Below, in pieces: positions 27,138 through 34,260 of a stretch of DNA of 64,000 bases (position 1 is its first letter; each line of letters starts with the position of its first letter). Source of the DNA: Streptosporangium canum. Lineage in GTDB: Bacteria > Actinomycetota > Actinomycetes > Streptosporangiales > Streptosporangiaceae. The notes beneath the pieces are model-generated. The model was not told where the DNA came from. It saw only the letters and a list, made by a program, of their open reading frames with translations, and searched no databases. The stretch covers positions 194,877 to 258,876 of the forward strand of contig NZ_FOQY01000001.1 of assembly GCF_900113865.1 (NCBI RefSeq), read 5' to 3'. Both the position numbers and the translations under genes were made by a program.

Positions 27138-27611
27138 TCAGACGTCCTCCCCCGTGTCGGGACCGGCGGTGGCCTCGGCCTCCGTCTCGGAGCCGGGGAA
27201 GCCGAAGGCGGCCAGGAAGAACGCCTCCCACGACACCGAGACCCGCACGGTGACCTGGGCCTGTCCGCCACCGGCCGTGCACTCGGCGAGCTGGACGTCG
27301 TCGGTGGCGTGGGCGGAGACGACCTCCTCGGCCTTGGCGCAGATCGTGCCCTCCTCCAGCAGGCGGGCCTGGCCGGTGGCGCGGAGGTGTTCGACGTCGA
27401 TCTGGTCGGCGGCCGCCCGAGCCGCCTGCTCGGCGATGTCGGCGGCCCGCAGCCGGGAGTTGATGGCGGCCCCGCCGTCGACCAGGAGCCCGGCCAGCAG
27501 GAAGACCGCCACCGAGAAGATCACCGTGAAGACCGACATCGACCCCCGCTCCCCGTCCGCGGAGCCACGGGAAACCCGCGAGGTCGCCTCCCCACCGCCG
27601 GAAGGGCTCAT
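27138..27611 (-). CDS. TadG-like minor pseudopilin / pilus-associated membrane protein
   Basis: A 157-residue protein (start ATG 27611 after GGAGGGTCGA) with one N-terminal helix MSVFTVIFSVAVFLLAGLLV preceded by ERG, in the style of prepilins, and DGGAAINSRLRAADIAEQAA typical of Rv3654c-like proteins. Two Cys are present (GTICAKA and LAECTAG). The residue at +5 after the expected cleavage Gly is Phe, not Glu. Its ATG overlaps the stop of the upstream TadE-like gene (ATGA). Confidence 0.75.
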   Translation of the reverse strand: MSPSGGGEATSRVSRGSADGERGSMSVFTVIFSVAVFLLAGLLVDGGAAINSRLRAADIAEQAARAAADQIDVEHLRATGQARLLEEGTICAKAEEVVSAHATDDVQLAECTAGGGQAQVTVRVSVSWEAFFLAAFGFPGSETEAEATAGPDTGEDV

Positions 27612-28159
27612 TCGACCCTCCGGAACTGCTCCAGCGGGACCACCGAGTCGCCCTTCATCTCCTTGGCGGCGCCGAAGCCGAGGAAGTCCAGGTCCAGCGA
27701 GCAGGTCACCTCGACCCTGACCAGCGCGCCCTCCTTCCAGTCCGTGCCGGCCAGGCTCACCTCGGGCTCGCACTCACCCGACAGCGACTCCTTCGCCGCC
27801 CTGTCGGCGGCGTCCTCGGCGTCGGACAGGGTGCGCTCGACCGAGGCCGCCCTGGCCGCGTCCCTGGCCGCGCCGTTGACCTCGCCCTGGGCCTCCACCA
27901 CCCGTCCCGCGCCGACCAGGAAGAGCATGAACAGCAGGAAGACCGGGGCCAGCAGTACCGTCTCGGCCGTCAGCGACCCACGCTCGCCGCCGCGCCTGCC
28001 GCCGCCGCGCCCGTGTCCGGGTGCGCCGCCGCCGCCATGTCCGGGTACGGGTTCGCCACCGCCACGTCCCTGTCCGGGTCCGGGTCCGGGGCCGCCGCCG
28101 CACCGCGCGCACCCGCGTCCTCGTCCGGGGCGGGGCGGGGCCGGGAAGATCACGGGCAT
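27608..28159 (-). CDS. TadE-like pseudopilin with Gly/Pro/Arg-rich N-terminus
   Basis: A 183-codon frame. Residues about 1-62 are low complexity (GPGPGPGQGRGGGEPVPGHG), then ERGSLTAETVLLAPVFLLFM gives a prepilin-like helix with Glu at +5 from the Gly-Ser cleavage site. The soluble domain follows with two Cys. The long Gly/Pro tail may be real or may reflect a mis-set start, since typical TadE proteins begin close to the RG motif; the DNA there is a degenerate GTCCGGG-type repeat (28000-28140 on the plus strand). It overlaps both neighbouring pilus genes. Confidence 0.72.
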   Translation of the reverse strand: MPVIFPAPPRPGRGRGCARCGGGPGPGPGQGRGGGEPVPGHGGGGAPGHGRGGGRRGGERGSLTAETVLLAPVFLLFMLFLVGAGRVVEAQGEVNGAARDAARAASVERTLSDAEDAADRAAKESLSGECEPEVSLAGTDWKEGALVRVEVTCSLDLDFLGFGAAKEMKGDSVVPLEQFRRVE

Positions 28160-28587
28160 CCTTCACTCCCGTCGTCGGGTCGGAAGCACTCGACAGGTCC
28201 GCCGAAGCGCGAGGTGATGGTGAACGTCGTGGACGGCAGCAGCGGGACGACCTGGACCGCCGTGGCGGTGATCTCGACGCCTCGCTGGTCGCCCTCCTCC
28301 CAGGCCGTGACGGTGGCGCCGTCGAGAAGCTTCGGGCCGACGGCCTTGAGCACCTCGTCGGCCCGCTCCTTGGCGTCGCTCTCCCAGGAGTCGGTGTCGA
28401 CCCGGGCGAGGCGGGCCCCTTCCCGGGCGGCGGCGTCGGCCACCTGGCGGCCGTGGAACCACAGGGCGAACTGCACGACGAGCAGCATGACGGCCAGCAC
28501 CACCGGCATGATCATCGCGAGTTCGATGACGGCGGCGCCCCGCTCCCGGTCACGGCTCCCCGCCACCGCCGCCCCCACCCCCGCCAC
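28150..28587 (-). CDS. TadE family pseudopilin
   Basis: A 145-residue TadE-like protein. ERGAAVIELAMIMPVVLAV is a prepilin helix with Glu at +5, followed by REGARLARVDTD and a beta-rich domain ending in a Cys pair (VECFRP and EGCP). It overlaps the flp gene by 38 bases; a GTG start seven codons later is possible. TadE proteins are minor pseudopilins needed for Flp pilus assembly. Confidence 0.85.
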   Translation of the reverse strand: MAGVGAAVAGSRDRERGAAVIELAMIMPVVLAVMLLVVQFALWFHGRQVADAAAREGARLARVDTDSWESDAKERADEVLKAVGPKLLDGATVTAWEEGDQRGVEITATAVQVVPLLPSTTFTITSRFGGPVECFRPDDGSEGCP

Positions 28588-28813
28588 CCCCGCCGTCGCC
28601 GCCGCTGTTGCCGAACTGGGTGGAGATGTCGTCCTGCTTCTGCGTGACCAGGGTCTGGATGAGCGTGGCGAGCCCCAGGGCGACCCCGGCGATGATGGCC
28701 GTGATGATGACCCACTCGACGGCCGAGGCCCCCCGGGTCGGGGCGTTGCGTGCCCTGTCGATCCGCACGCTCAGGAAGGCGGTCGTATAGACGATCCACG
28801 GATGGTTCAGCAT
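28550..28813 (-). CDS. flp: Flp-type pilin
   Basis: An 87-residue pilin candidate with a short basic leader and the processing region TRGASAVEWVIITAII: cleavage after Gly places Glu at +5, as in Flp pilins. A single hydrophobic helix follows, then a polar segment, then a run of glycine (GGGGGGGGGGEP) at the C-terminus, encoded by a G-rich tract. It lies immediately after tadC. It is the likely major pilus subunit, exported and assembled by the cpaF/tadBC machine. Confidence 0.85.
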   Translation of the reverse strand: MLNHPWIVYTTAFLSVRIDRARNAPTRGASAVEWVIITAIIAGVALGLATLIQTLVTQKQDDISTQFGNSGGDGGGGGGGGGGGGEP

Positions 28814-28815
28814 GG

Positions 28816-29751
28816 TCAGGACCCCAACATCTTCATAGCGGCCGGAAAACTCAGGAAGATCACGAAGCCCGCGCAGAGCAGGAGCTGGGCGACGAGCATC
28901 GACTGGGACCGCTCACCCGCCTGCCCCTCCACCTCGGCGAGCTCACGGCGCCGCAGGGTCGCGGCGCGGGCGGTCAGGGACGCGCGGACCTTGGCGCCGT
29001 CGTCGGCGACCAGCCCGAGCGCGGCGGACAGGTCGCGCAGCTCGTCGACGTTGATCTCGTCGCCGAGCTGCCCGAGGGCCTGCCAGGGGGTGATGCCGAC
29101 GATCCTGGCGTTGCCGAGCGCCTCGCGGATCCGGTTCATCGCCCAGTTGGCCCCCTCGTCGTCGGCGCCCGGACTGCCCACCGAGACCGCCATCATCAGC
29201 GCCTCGGGCACGCCGCGCCCGCCCGCCAGGTTCATCGCGACCAGGTCCAGGAAGGCCCCGACGACGTGCCGGAAGTCACGGCGCATCCGGGCCGCGTCCC
29301 GTTTGATCTGCAGGTCGGGCAGGATGAAGAAGACTCCGGCGGCGGCGAGGGCAGCCCACAGCGGGATGGTGGGCGAGACGCCCCACCCCATCACCGCCAG
29401 CCAGCCGAGCAGCAGCGGGAACGCCAGCAGCCCGGACACCGCCAGCAGCATCTTGGTGGCCAGGAACCCCTCGAACGACTTGCCGAGCAGGGCCAGGTCC
29501 GCCTTGGCCGAGCGGGCCTCCCATCCCCGGGCCGCGTAGAAGCGCGCCAGCCGTACGCCCAGGCCGCGCCGGAAGGCGCTGACCTCCTCGTCCGGCAGGA
29601 CGAGCTGCATGCGCGGGACGGTCGTGCCCTCCCGGGCGGCGTCCAGCGCCAGCAACCGCGTCACCAGCCCCGGCCGGGCGGGGAACAGCGCCCGGATGAG
29701 CAGGAAGAGGCCCAGTCCGAGCACCGATCCCACGAGCAGCGGTTCAGTCAT
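28816..29751 (-). CDS. tadC: TadC-like type II secretion F-domain membrane protein
   Basis: A 311-residue inner-membrane platform protein. The start is ATG 29751 after GGAGAGG (an upstream in-frame extension is out of family and overlaps tadB in another frame). It begins MTEPLLVGSVLGLGLFLLI and has several TM helices with a GspF-like cytoplasmic domain (FLDLVAMNLAGGRGVPEALM, LGQLGDEINVDELRDLS). With TadB it forms the platform that couples the ATPase to the pilin. It overlaps tadB by 8 bases. Confidence 0.9.
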   Translation of the reverse strand: MTEPLLVGSVLGLGLFLLIRALFPARPGLVTRLLALDAAREGTTVPRMQLVLPDEEVSAFRRGLGVRLARFYAARGWEARSAKADLALLGKSFEGFLATKMLLAVSGLLAFPLLLGWLAVMGWGVSPTIPLWAALAAAGVFFILPDLQIKRDAARMRRDFRHVVGAFLDLVAMNLAGGRGVPEALMMAVSVGSPGADDEGANWAMNRIREALGNARIVGITPWQALGQLGDEINVDELRDLSAALGLVADDGAKVRASLTARAATLRRRELAEVEGQAGERSQSMLVAQLLLCAGFVIFLSFPAAMKMLGS

Positions 29752-30631
29752 CGCGCACCTCTCCTCCCGAGGGCAGGCCGAGCAGACGGGCGGGCTTGTC
29801 GAAGTGGGCCAGGCGGCGCATCCAGGCGAAACCGGCGCCGAAGAACCCGGCGACCACCACGAGCACGGCCTGGCCGAGGGTGTTGTCGTACTCCTCGACG
29901 TAGGAGGGGTTGAACACCACCAGCGCGACGGCGAAGGCGACGGCCGTACCGACCACGATCTGCACGCTGCGCCGGGTGGAGCGGCGCTCGGCCTCGACCC
30001 GGCGGCGCATGTCGAGCTCCTCCCGGGCCGAGACGGCGAGCGCGCCGAGCACATCGCGCAGGCCGGGGCCGCGCAGCTTGGAGTTGAGGATCAGCGCGGC
30101 CACGACCAGGTCGGCCGAGGGGTCGTCGAGCTCGTCGGCGAACAGCCGGAGCGCGTCGGGCAGCGGCATCCGGGTGTGCAGGCGGTCCACCAGGGCGCGC
30201 AGGTGCGGGCGGAGCATGGGGGCCGCGGCCCGGATCGAGGAGGGGATGGCCTGCTCCAGGCCGGCGGCTCCGGCGATGGTGTCGCGGAGCGACTCGGTCC
30301 AGGCGGCCAGTCCCTCCAGCCTCCGCATCGCGGTGCGCTCCTCGGCCGCGCCGCCGGACAGTCCCCGCCAGCCCAGGGCGAGGAGCACCGCTCCCACGGC
30401 CATGACCGGCCAGCCGGTCACCACGAGCACGAGCACGCCGGCGATGGCGCCCACGGCGGAGCGGGTGGACAGGGCCTTGAGGAGCTCGCGCCTGCCGGCC
30501 TTCTTCCCCGGCCTGGAGGGCCGCGGGCGCGTGCCGTACAGGGCGAGGCCGAGCAGGAACAGCCCCGCGCCGACCGCCGCCCCGGCCAGCAGCGCCAGCG
30601 GGTCGAGCAGACCGGGCGGCAGCGGGATCAC
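29744..30631 (-). CDS. tadB: TadB-like type II secretion F-domain membrane protein
   Basis: A 295-residue platform protein starting MIPLPPGLLDPLALLAGA. The GspF-like domain has AWTESLRDTIAGAAGLEQAI, LVDRLHTRMPLPDALRLFA and DPSADLVVAALILNSKL; hydrophobic segments lie at both ends. It sits between the ATPase gene (46-base gap) and tadC (overlap), in the canonical order. Confidence 0.9.
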   Translation of the reverse strand: MIPLPPGLLDPLALLAGAAVGAGLFLLGLALYGTRPRPSRPGKKAGRRELLKALSTRSAVGAIAGVLVLVVTGWPVMAVGAVLLALGWRGLSGGAAEERTAMRRLEGLAAWTESLRDTIAGAAGLEQAIPSSIRAAAPMLRPHLRALVDRLHTRMPLPDALRLFADELDDPSADLVVAALILNSKLRGPGLRDVLGALAVSAREELDMRRRVEAERRSTRRSVQIVVGTAVAFAVALVVFNPSYVEEYDNTLGQAVLVVVAGFFGAGFAWMRRLAHFDKPARLLGLPSGGEVRDD

Positions 30632-30677
30632 GGCCGGCCTCCCGGATGGCGGGCGGGCTGCCCCGCCGGGACGGCGA

Positions 30678-31979
30678 TCATGCCCAGCCTCCCGGGTCGT
30701 AGCCGTGGTGGGCGAGCTCCTCCAGGCAGGACAGGGGGGCGTGCGGCAGCACCCGCCCGTCGGCGGACAGGGCGAACACCTCCGAGGAGAGCACCCTGCC
30801 GTCCACCCCGGCCACCTCGCGCACGCTCGACACGAAGCGGCGCAGCCTCCCGCCGGAGGCGTAGTCGTTGCGCTTCTCGATGAAGACCACGAAGTCGATC
30901 GCGCCCGCGATGAGCATGTGGGTCGCCTCGATCGGCAGGCGTTCGGCGGCCTGGAGCGCGTAGGTGGCGATGCGGTTGAAGACCTCCATCGAGGAGTTGG
31001 CGTGGATGGTGGACAGCGAGCCGTCGTTGCCCTGGGTCATCGCGTTGAGCATCGTGACGATCTCGTCGCCGAGCACCTCGCCGACGATCACCCGGGACGG
31101 GTTCATCCGCAGCGAGCGGCGGACCAGCTCCGCCATGGTGATCTCACCCTGGCCCTCGGAGTTGGGCAGCCGCTGCTCGAAGGCCACCACGTTGGGGTGG
31201 AGCTCGGAGAACTGGTCGAGGCCGAGCTCCAGCGCGCGTTCCACGGTGATCAGCCGTTCGGCCGGCGGGATCTCGTTGGCCAGCGCGCGCAGCAGGGTCG
31301 TCTTCCCGGCGTTGGTGGAGCCGGAGATCATGATGTTCTTCCTGGCCGCCACGGCGGCCGAGAGGAAGCGGCCCACTTCCGGGGTGAGCGTGCCGTTTCC
31401 CACGAGGTCGCTCAGGAAGACCTTGCCCAGCCGGGAGCGGCGGATGGAGATCGACGGGCGGACCGTCACGTCCATGACCGCCGAGAGCCGGGAGCCGTCC
31501 GGCAGGCGCAGGTCGAGCTGGGGGTTGGCGGTGTCGAACGGCCTGCTGGACAGGCCGCTGTAGGCGGCGAGGATCTGGATCAGCTCGACCAGCTCGTCGT
31601 CCGACTCGGCCACCGGCTCACGCATGATCTCCTGGCCGTCGGCGTAGCCGACGAAGACCCGGTCGCAGCCGTTGATGTCGATGTTCTCGACCTCGGGGTC
31701 GTCCAGCAGCGGCTGCAGGCGGCCGACGCCGAACAGCGCGGCGTGGATCCCGGCGGCGAGCGCCTCCTCCTCCTCGGCCGTGGGCGGGGTCCTGCCGACG
31801 CCGATCTCGCCGCGCGCGAACTCCTCCAGGACCTGCGCGATCAGCGCGCGGGCGAACTGGCGCTCGTCCTCGCCGGTCATCGGCACCAGGCCGCTGGCCT
31901 GGTCCAGGCGGCGCTGGTGGGCCAGCCGGTCGCCGACCTCCTGCCGGAAACGCTTCACCAGCGTGTGGTCGATGGTCAT
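30678..31979 (-). CDS. cpaF: Tad/Flp pilus assembly ATPase CpaF/TadA
   Basis: A 433-residue type II/IV secretion ATPase that powers pilus assembly in the cytoplasm. The Walker A is SGSTNAGKTTLLRALA, the Asp box IDINGCDRVFVGY is upstream, and Walker B/His box residues follow in MNPSRVIVGEVLGDEI and MTQGNDGSLSTIHANSSME. The start chosen is ATG 31979 (MTIDHTLVKRF), which overlaps the cpaE stop by 4 bases. Confidence 0.95.
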   Translation of the reverse strand: MTIDHTLVKRFRQEVGDRLAHQRRLDQASGLVPMTGEDERQFARALIAQVLEEFARGEIGVGRTPPTAEEEEALAAGIHAALFGVGRLQPLLDDPEVENIDINGCDRVFVGYADGQEIMREPVAESDDELVELIQILAAYSGLSSRPFDTANPQLDLRLPDGSRLSAVMDVTVRPSISIRRSRLGKVFLSDLVGNGTLTPEVGRFLSAAVAARKNIMISGSTNAGKTTLLRALANEIPPAERLITVERALELGLDQFSELHPNVVAFEQRLPNSEGQGEITMAELVRRSLRMNPSRVIVGEVLGDEIVTMLNAMTQGNDGSLSTIHANSSMEVFNRIATYALQAAERLPIEATHMLIAGAIDFVVFIEKRNDYASGGRLRRFVSSVREVAGVDGRVLSSEVFALSADGRVLPHAPLSCLEELAHHGYDPGGWA

Positions 31980-32731
31980 GCGGCGGGCTCCGGGGCACGG
32001 ACCTGGGAGGCCAGGCGCCCGGCGAGCTCCCGGGCGGTGCGGATCAGCAGGGAGCGGTCCAGGCGGCCGCCCCACTGGCCGCGCAGCAGCTCCGCGCCCT
32101 TGGGGTCGTGGGCGAGCCCGCTGACGAAGGCGACCTCCCTGCCGGTGGCGGTGACGATCCGGCGGACCTCGTCGATCGTCGTGCGGTACTGCCGGGGGTC
32201 GGCGATCACCACCACTCCGAGCTGCGGGTCACGGGGCATCACCTGGAGGCGTTCGCGCAGGTGGGCGACGTGGTCCAGGCTCGCCCTGGTGAACAGCACC
32301 ACCATCGCGGCCTCGGCCGTCAGCTCGGCCGTCTCGGGGTGGCCGCCGAGGCGCCCGCAGTCGGCCAGCACGTCGGCGTGGGGCATCGCGGCCAGCGCCC
32401 GGCCGAGCGGGCCCCAGAGCCAGGTCAGCCCGGCGGCCTGCTCGCCGTGGGTCAGCCCGGCCAGGACGTCCAGGCCGCCGACGATCTTCTGGGTGTGCTC
32501 GTGGATCTGGTCGGGCTGCAGGCCGCGGCGGGCCATCGCGCCCAGGGTGAGCAGGCCCCGGCCGGGGTTGAGCACGCCGCCGTCGGCGGCGGGGAGGCGG
32601 TAGGCGAGATCCCCGCCGGCGGGGTCGCACTCGGCGAGCAGCACCGGGCGCGGCCAGACCGCGCCGAGGGCGGTGGCCGCCGTGGTCACGCCCGGCGCTC
32701 CCTTGTCCGCGGCCAGCACGATGAGGGCCAC
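31976..32731 (-). CDS. cpaE: CpaE/TadZ-like P-loop protein (MinD/ParA type) with altered Walker A
   Basis: A 251-residue ParA-superfamily protein that in Tad systems places the assembly machine. The N-terminus MALIVLAADKGAPGVTTAA keeps the first Lys of the deviant Walker A but has Val where the second, ATP-contacting Lys normally sits (GxPGVTT rather than GxGKTT). Walker A' CDPAGGDL is present. The altered loop suggests weak or no ATP hydrolysis, as proposed for some TadZ proteins. Confidence 0.85.
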   Translation of the reverse strand: MALIVLAADKGAPGVTTAATALGAVWPRPVLLAECDPAGGDLAYRLPAADGGVLNPGRGLLTLGAMARRGLQPDQIHEHTQKIVGGLDVLAGLTHGEQAAGLTWLWGPLGRALAAMPHADVLADCGRLGGHPETAELTAEAAMVVLFTRASLDHVAHLRERLQVMPRDPQLGVVVIADPRQYRTTIDEVRRIVTATGREVAFVSGLAHDPKGAELLRGQWGGRLDRSLLIRTARELAGRLASQVRAPEPAA

Positions 32732-32732
32732 G

Positions 32733-33434
32733 TCAGCGCGCTCCCGGCAGCTCGGCCAGGGCGATCTCGCCGTTGGAGGCGTAGGCGGCGATCGTCGGGG
32801 AGACCGTGGCGTCCACGATGATCGTCACCTGGCCGGACACGCCGTTCCTGCCGGAGGTCCCGACGCTGTGGACGAGCGCGGCCTGCGCGAGCACGCGGCT
32901 CTGGGTGCCCGTTCCCTCGCCCCGCCCCGACACGTGGATGACCTGGACCCGGTCGCCCTGCAGCAGGGTCGAGGGGAGCTGGCCGGGTTTGAGGGCCAGG
33001 CCCACCTGCGCCTTGCCCGGGCCCAGCTCCGCGCTCGACGAGACGACCATCTTCCCGGTCAGCAGGGTGCCGGGCAGCAGGGTGACGCGGGCGTAGTTCT
33101 CGGAGACGCGGACCCTGTCGGCGTAGGCCACGTAGTCGATGCCGGTGTCGGCGATCTGGACCTCCCGCATCGCGGTCTGGGGGATGCGCTGGCCGGTGCC
33201 GACCTGCTGGACGATCTGGATCGCGGTGACCCGGTCGCCGCTGCGCAGGACCAGCAGGGTGGTGGCGAGCGCGCCGCCCAGGATGAGCAGCAGGGCGAGG
33301 GCCGCGAGCGCGGGTCTGCGCTCGCGCGGGGGAACGGGGAGTTTGCGCGACGCCGGCCCCGAAAGGGCGCCCGCCGGGCTCTGCCGCTCGGCGTTCACCC
33401 CGGGACGGTTCGTTGGCTTCTCACTGGTCCTCAT
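32733..33434 (-). CDS. cpaB: CpaB/RcpC-like SAF-domain pilus assembly protein
   Basis: A 233-residue protein with a cytoplasmic basic N-terminus, one TM helix (PALAALALLLILGGALATTLLV in two parts around 41-62) and an extracytoplasmic SAF domain (VGTGQRIPQTAMREV, RVTLLPGTLLTGKMVVSS). CpaB/RcpC proteins sit outside the inner membrane and support Flp pili. It is the first gene of the leftward Tad operon, preceded by an A/T-richer intergenic region. Confidence 0.88.
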   Translation of the reverse strand: MRTSEKPTNRPGVNAERQSPAGALSGPASRKLPVPPRERRPALAALALLLILGGALATTLLVLRSGDRVTAIQIVQQVGTGQRIPQTAMREVQIADTGIDYVAYADRVRVSENYARVTLLPGTLLTGKMVVSSSAELGPGKAQVGLALKPGQLPSTLLQGDRVQVIHVSGRGEGTGTQSRVLAQAALVHSVGTSGRNGVSGQVTIIVDATVSPTIAAYASNGEIALAELPGAR

Positions 33435-33769
33435 GGGCAGGGGGACTCCCAGAGTGATCGCAAATAGGGGGACTACCGGTTGAATTTACGCCATTATGCG
33501 CACCATGCCGATGAACTGCCGGACAAAAGCCAGGACCCATGCTCGTTTGATAGGAACGGGTCTGTCAACGCCGATCCGGAAGAAACTGGCGGTTTGGTTA
33601 GATGACAGATGACTTATCCAGGTGATAAGGATCTGGATTAACCCTCGCAACAACCACCCCAGTATTTACACCGGCATTCCGGCGAAAGCCCGCTCCCTTC
33701 ACTCCGCGGCCGGACGACCGTGCGCTTCCCGTCACCCTGAACCCGTTCAAAATGTGCCATCCTTACGCC
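33435..33769. other. intergenic promoter region of the divergent pilus and T7SS genes
   Basis: About 335 bases with no convincing gene. A/T content is higher than in flanking genes (for example 33480-33500 and 33590-33680), as expected for promoters of the leftward cpaB operon and the rightward small gene. No specific operator is recognised. Confidence 0.5.
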
Positions 33770-34036
33770 ATGGCCAACTGGTTCAGGCGTGGCACACCGG
33801 GCTCGGGTCGTATCCGGCTCCTGCGGGCGGCGATCGGGCGGCTGCGCCGTCGCGGGGCCGAACGCATCGCGGGCGCCCCGGCGACGGGAAGGGTCGTCGA
33901 AGGCCTGCACCGCGCGGCGACCGGGCTGGCCGAGGTCGCCTCCGAGGTCAGCGCGTACGCCGGGCTGCTGGAGGAGAAGACCGGCGAGCTCCACGCCAGG
34001 ACCCGGGCCCGGCGGGATCCCGCAGGTTCCGGGTGA
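33770..34036 (+). CDS. small hypothetical protein (88 aa)
   Basis: A frame starting ATG 33770 (MANWFRRGTPGSGR) encodes an 88-residue basic protein with a predicted amphipathic helix (RVVEGLHRAATGLAEVASEV) and a charged C-terminal tail. No TM helix or family is recognised. Its position ahead of the EccC-like gene makes a secretion-linked role possible, but coding status is uncertain. Confidence 0.4.
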   Translation: MANWFRRGTPGSGRIRLLRAAIGRLRRRGAERIAGAPATGRVVEGLHRAATGLAEVASEVSAYAGLLEEKTGELHARTRARRDPAGSG

Positions 34037-34260
34037 GTTTTCCACAGCTCCGTACGGGGAATCCCCAGCCTCTCCCCGCCGCCAAATCCACAAAAGCCCA
34101 TTAAGAACGGCATAACCGGCCAACACCGCCCGACAGTTGTCCACAGGCCAGCATGTTTTCCACATACCGGGCCGTGCCCCACGGCATTGCCGCAAACAGC
34201 TCCTCCCGGGCCGTCGCCACTCTGTACCTTGGACCGGGGGCCGACCCGAGGAGAGCGGCG

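Noticed and set aside
28000..28140. Possible separate repeat element or G-quadruplex locus in the GTCCGGG-rich tract
   Set aside because: It is explained by the low-complexity Gly/Pro/Arg coding of the TadE-like N-terminus; no independent signal was seen.
27060..28647. Plus-strand frames across the pseudopilin genes
   Set aside because: Low-complexity mirrors of the minus-strand pilus genes, with no domain or start signal.
29752..30054. 100-residue upstream extension of tadC
   Set aside because: It lies within tadB in another frame, is Ser/Pro/Arg-rich, and the ATG at 29751 has a strong ribosome-binding site.
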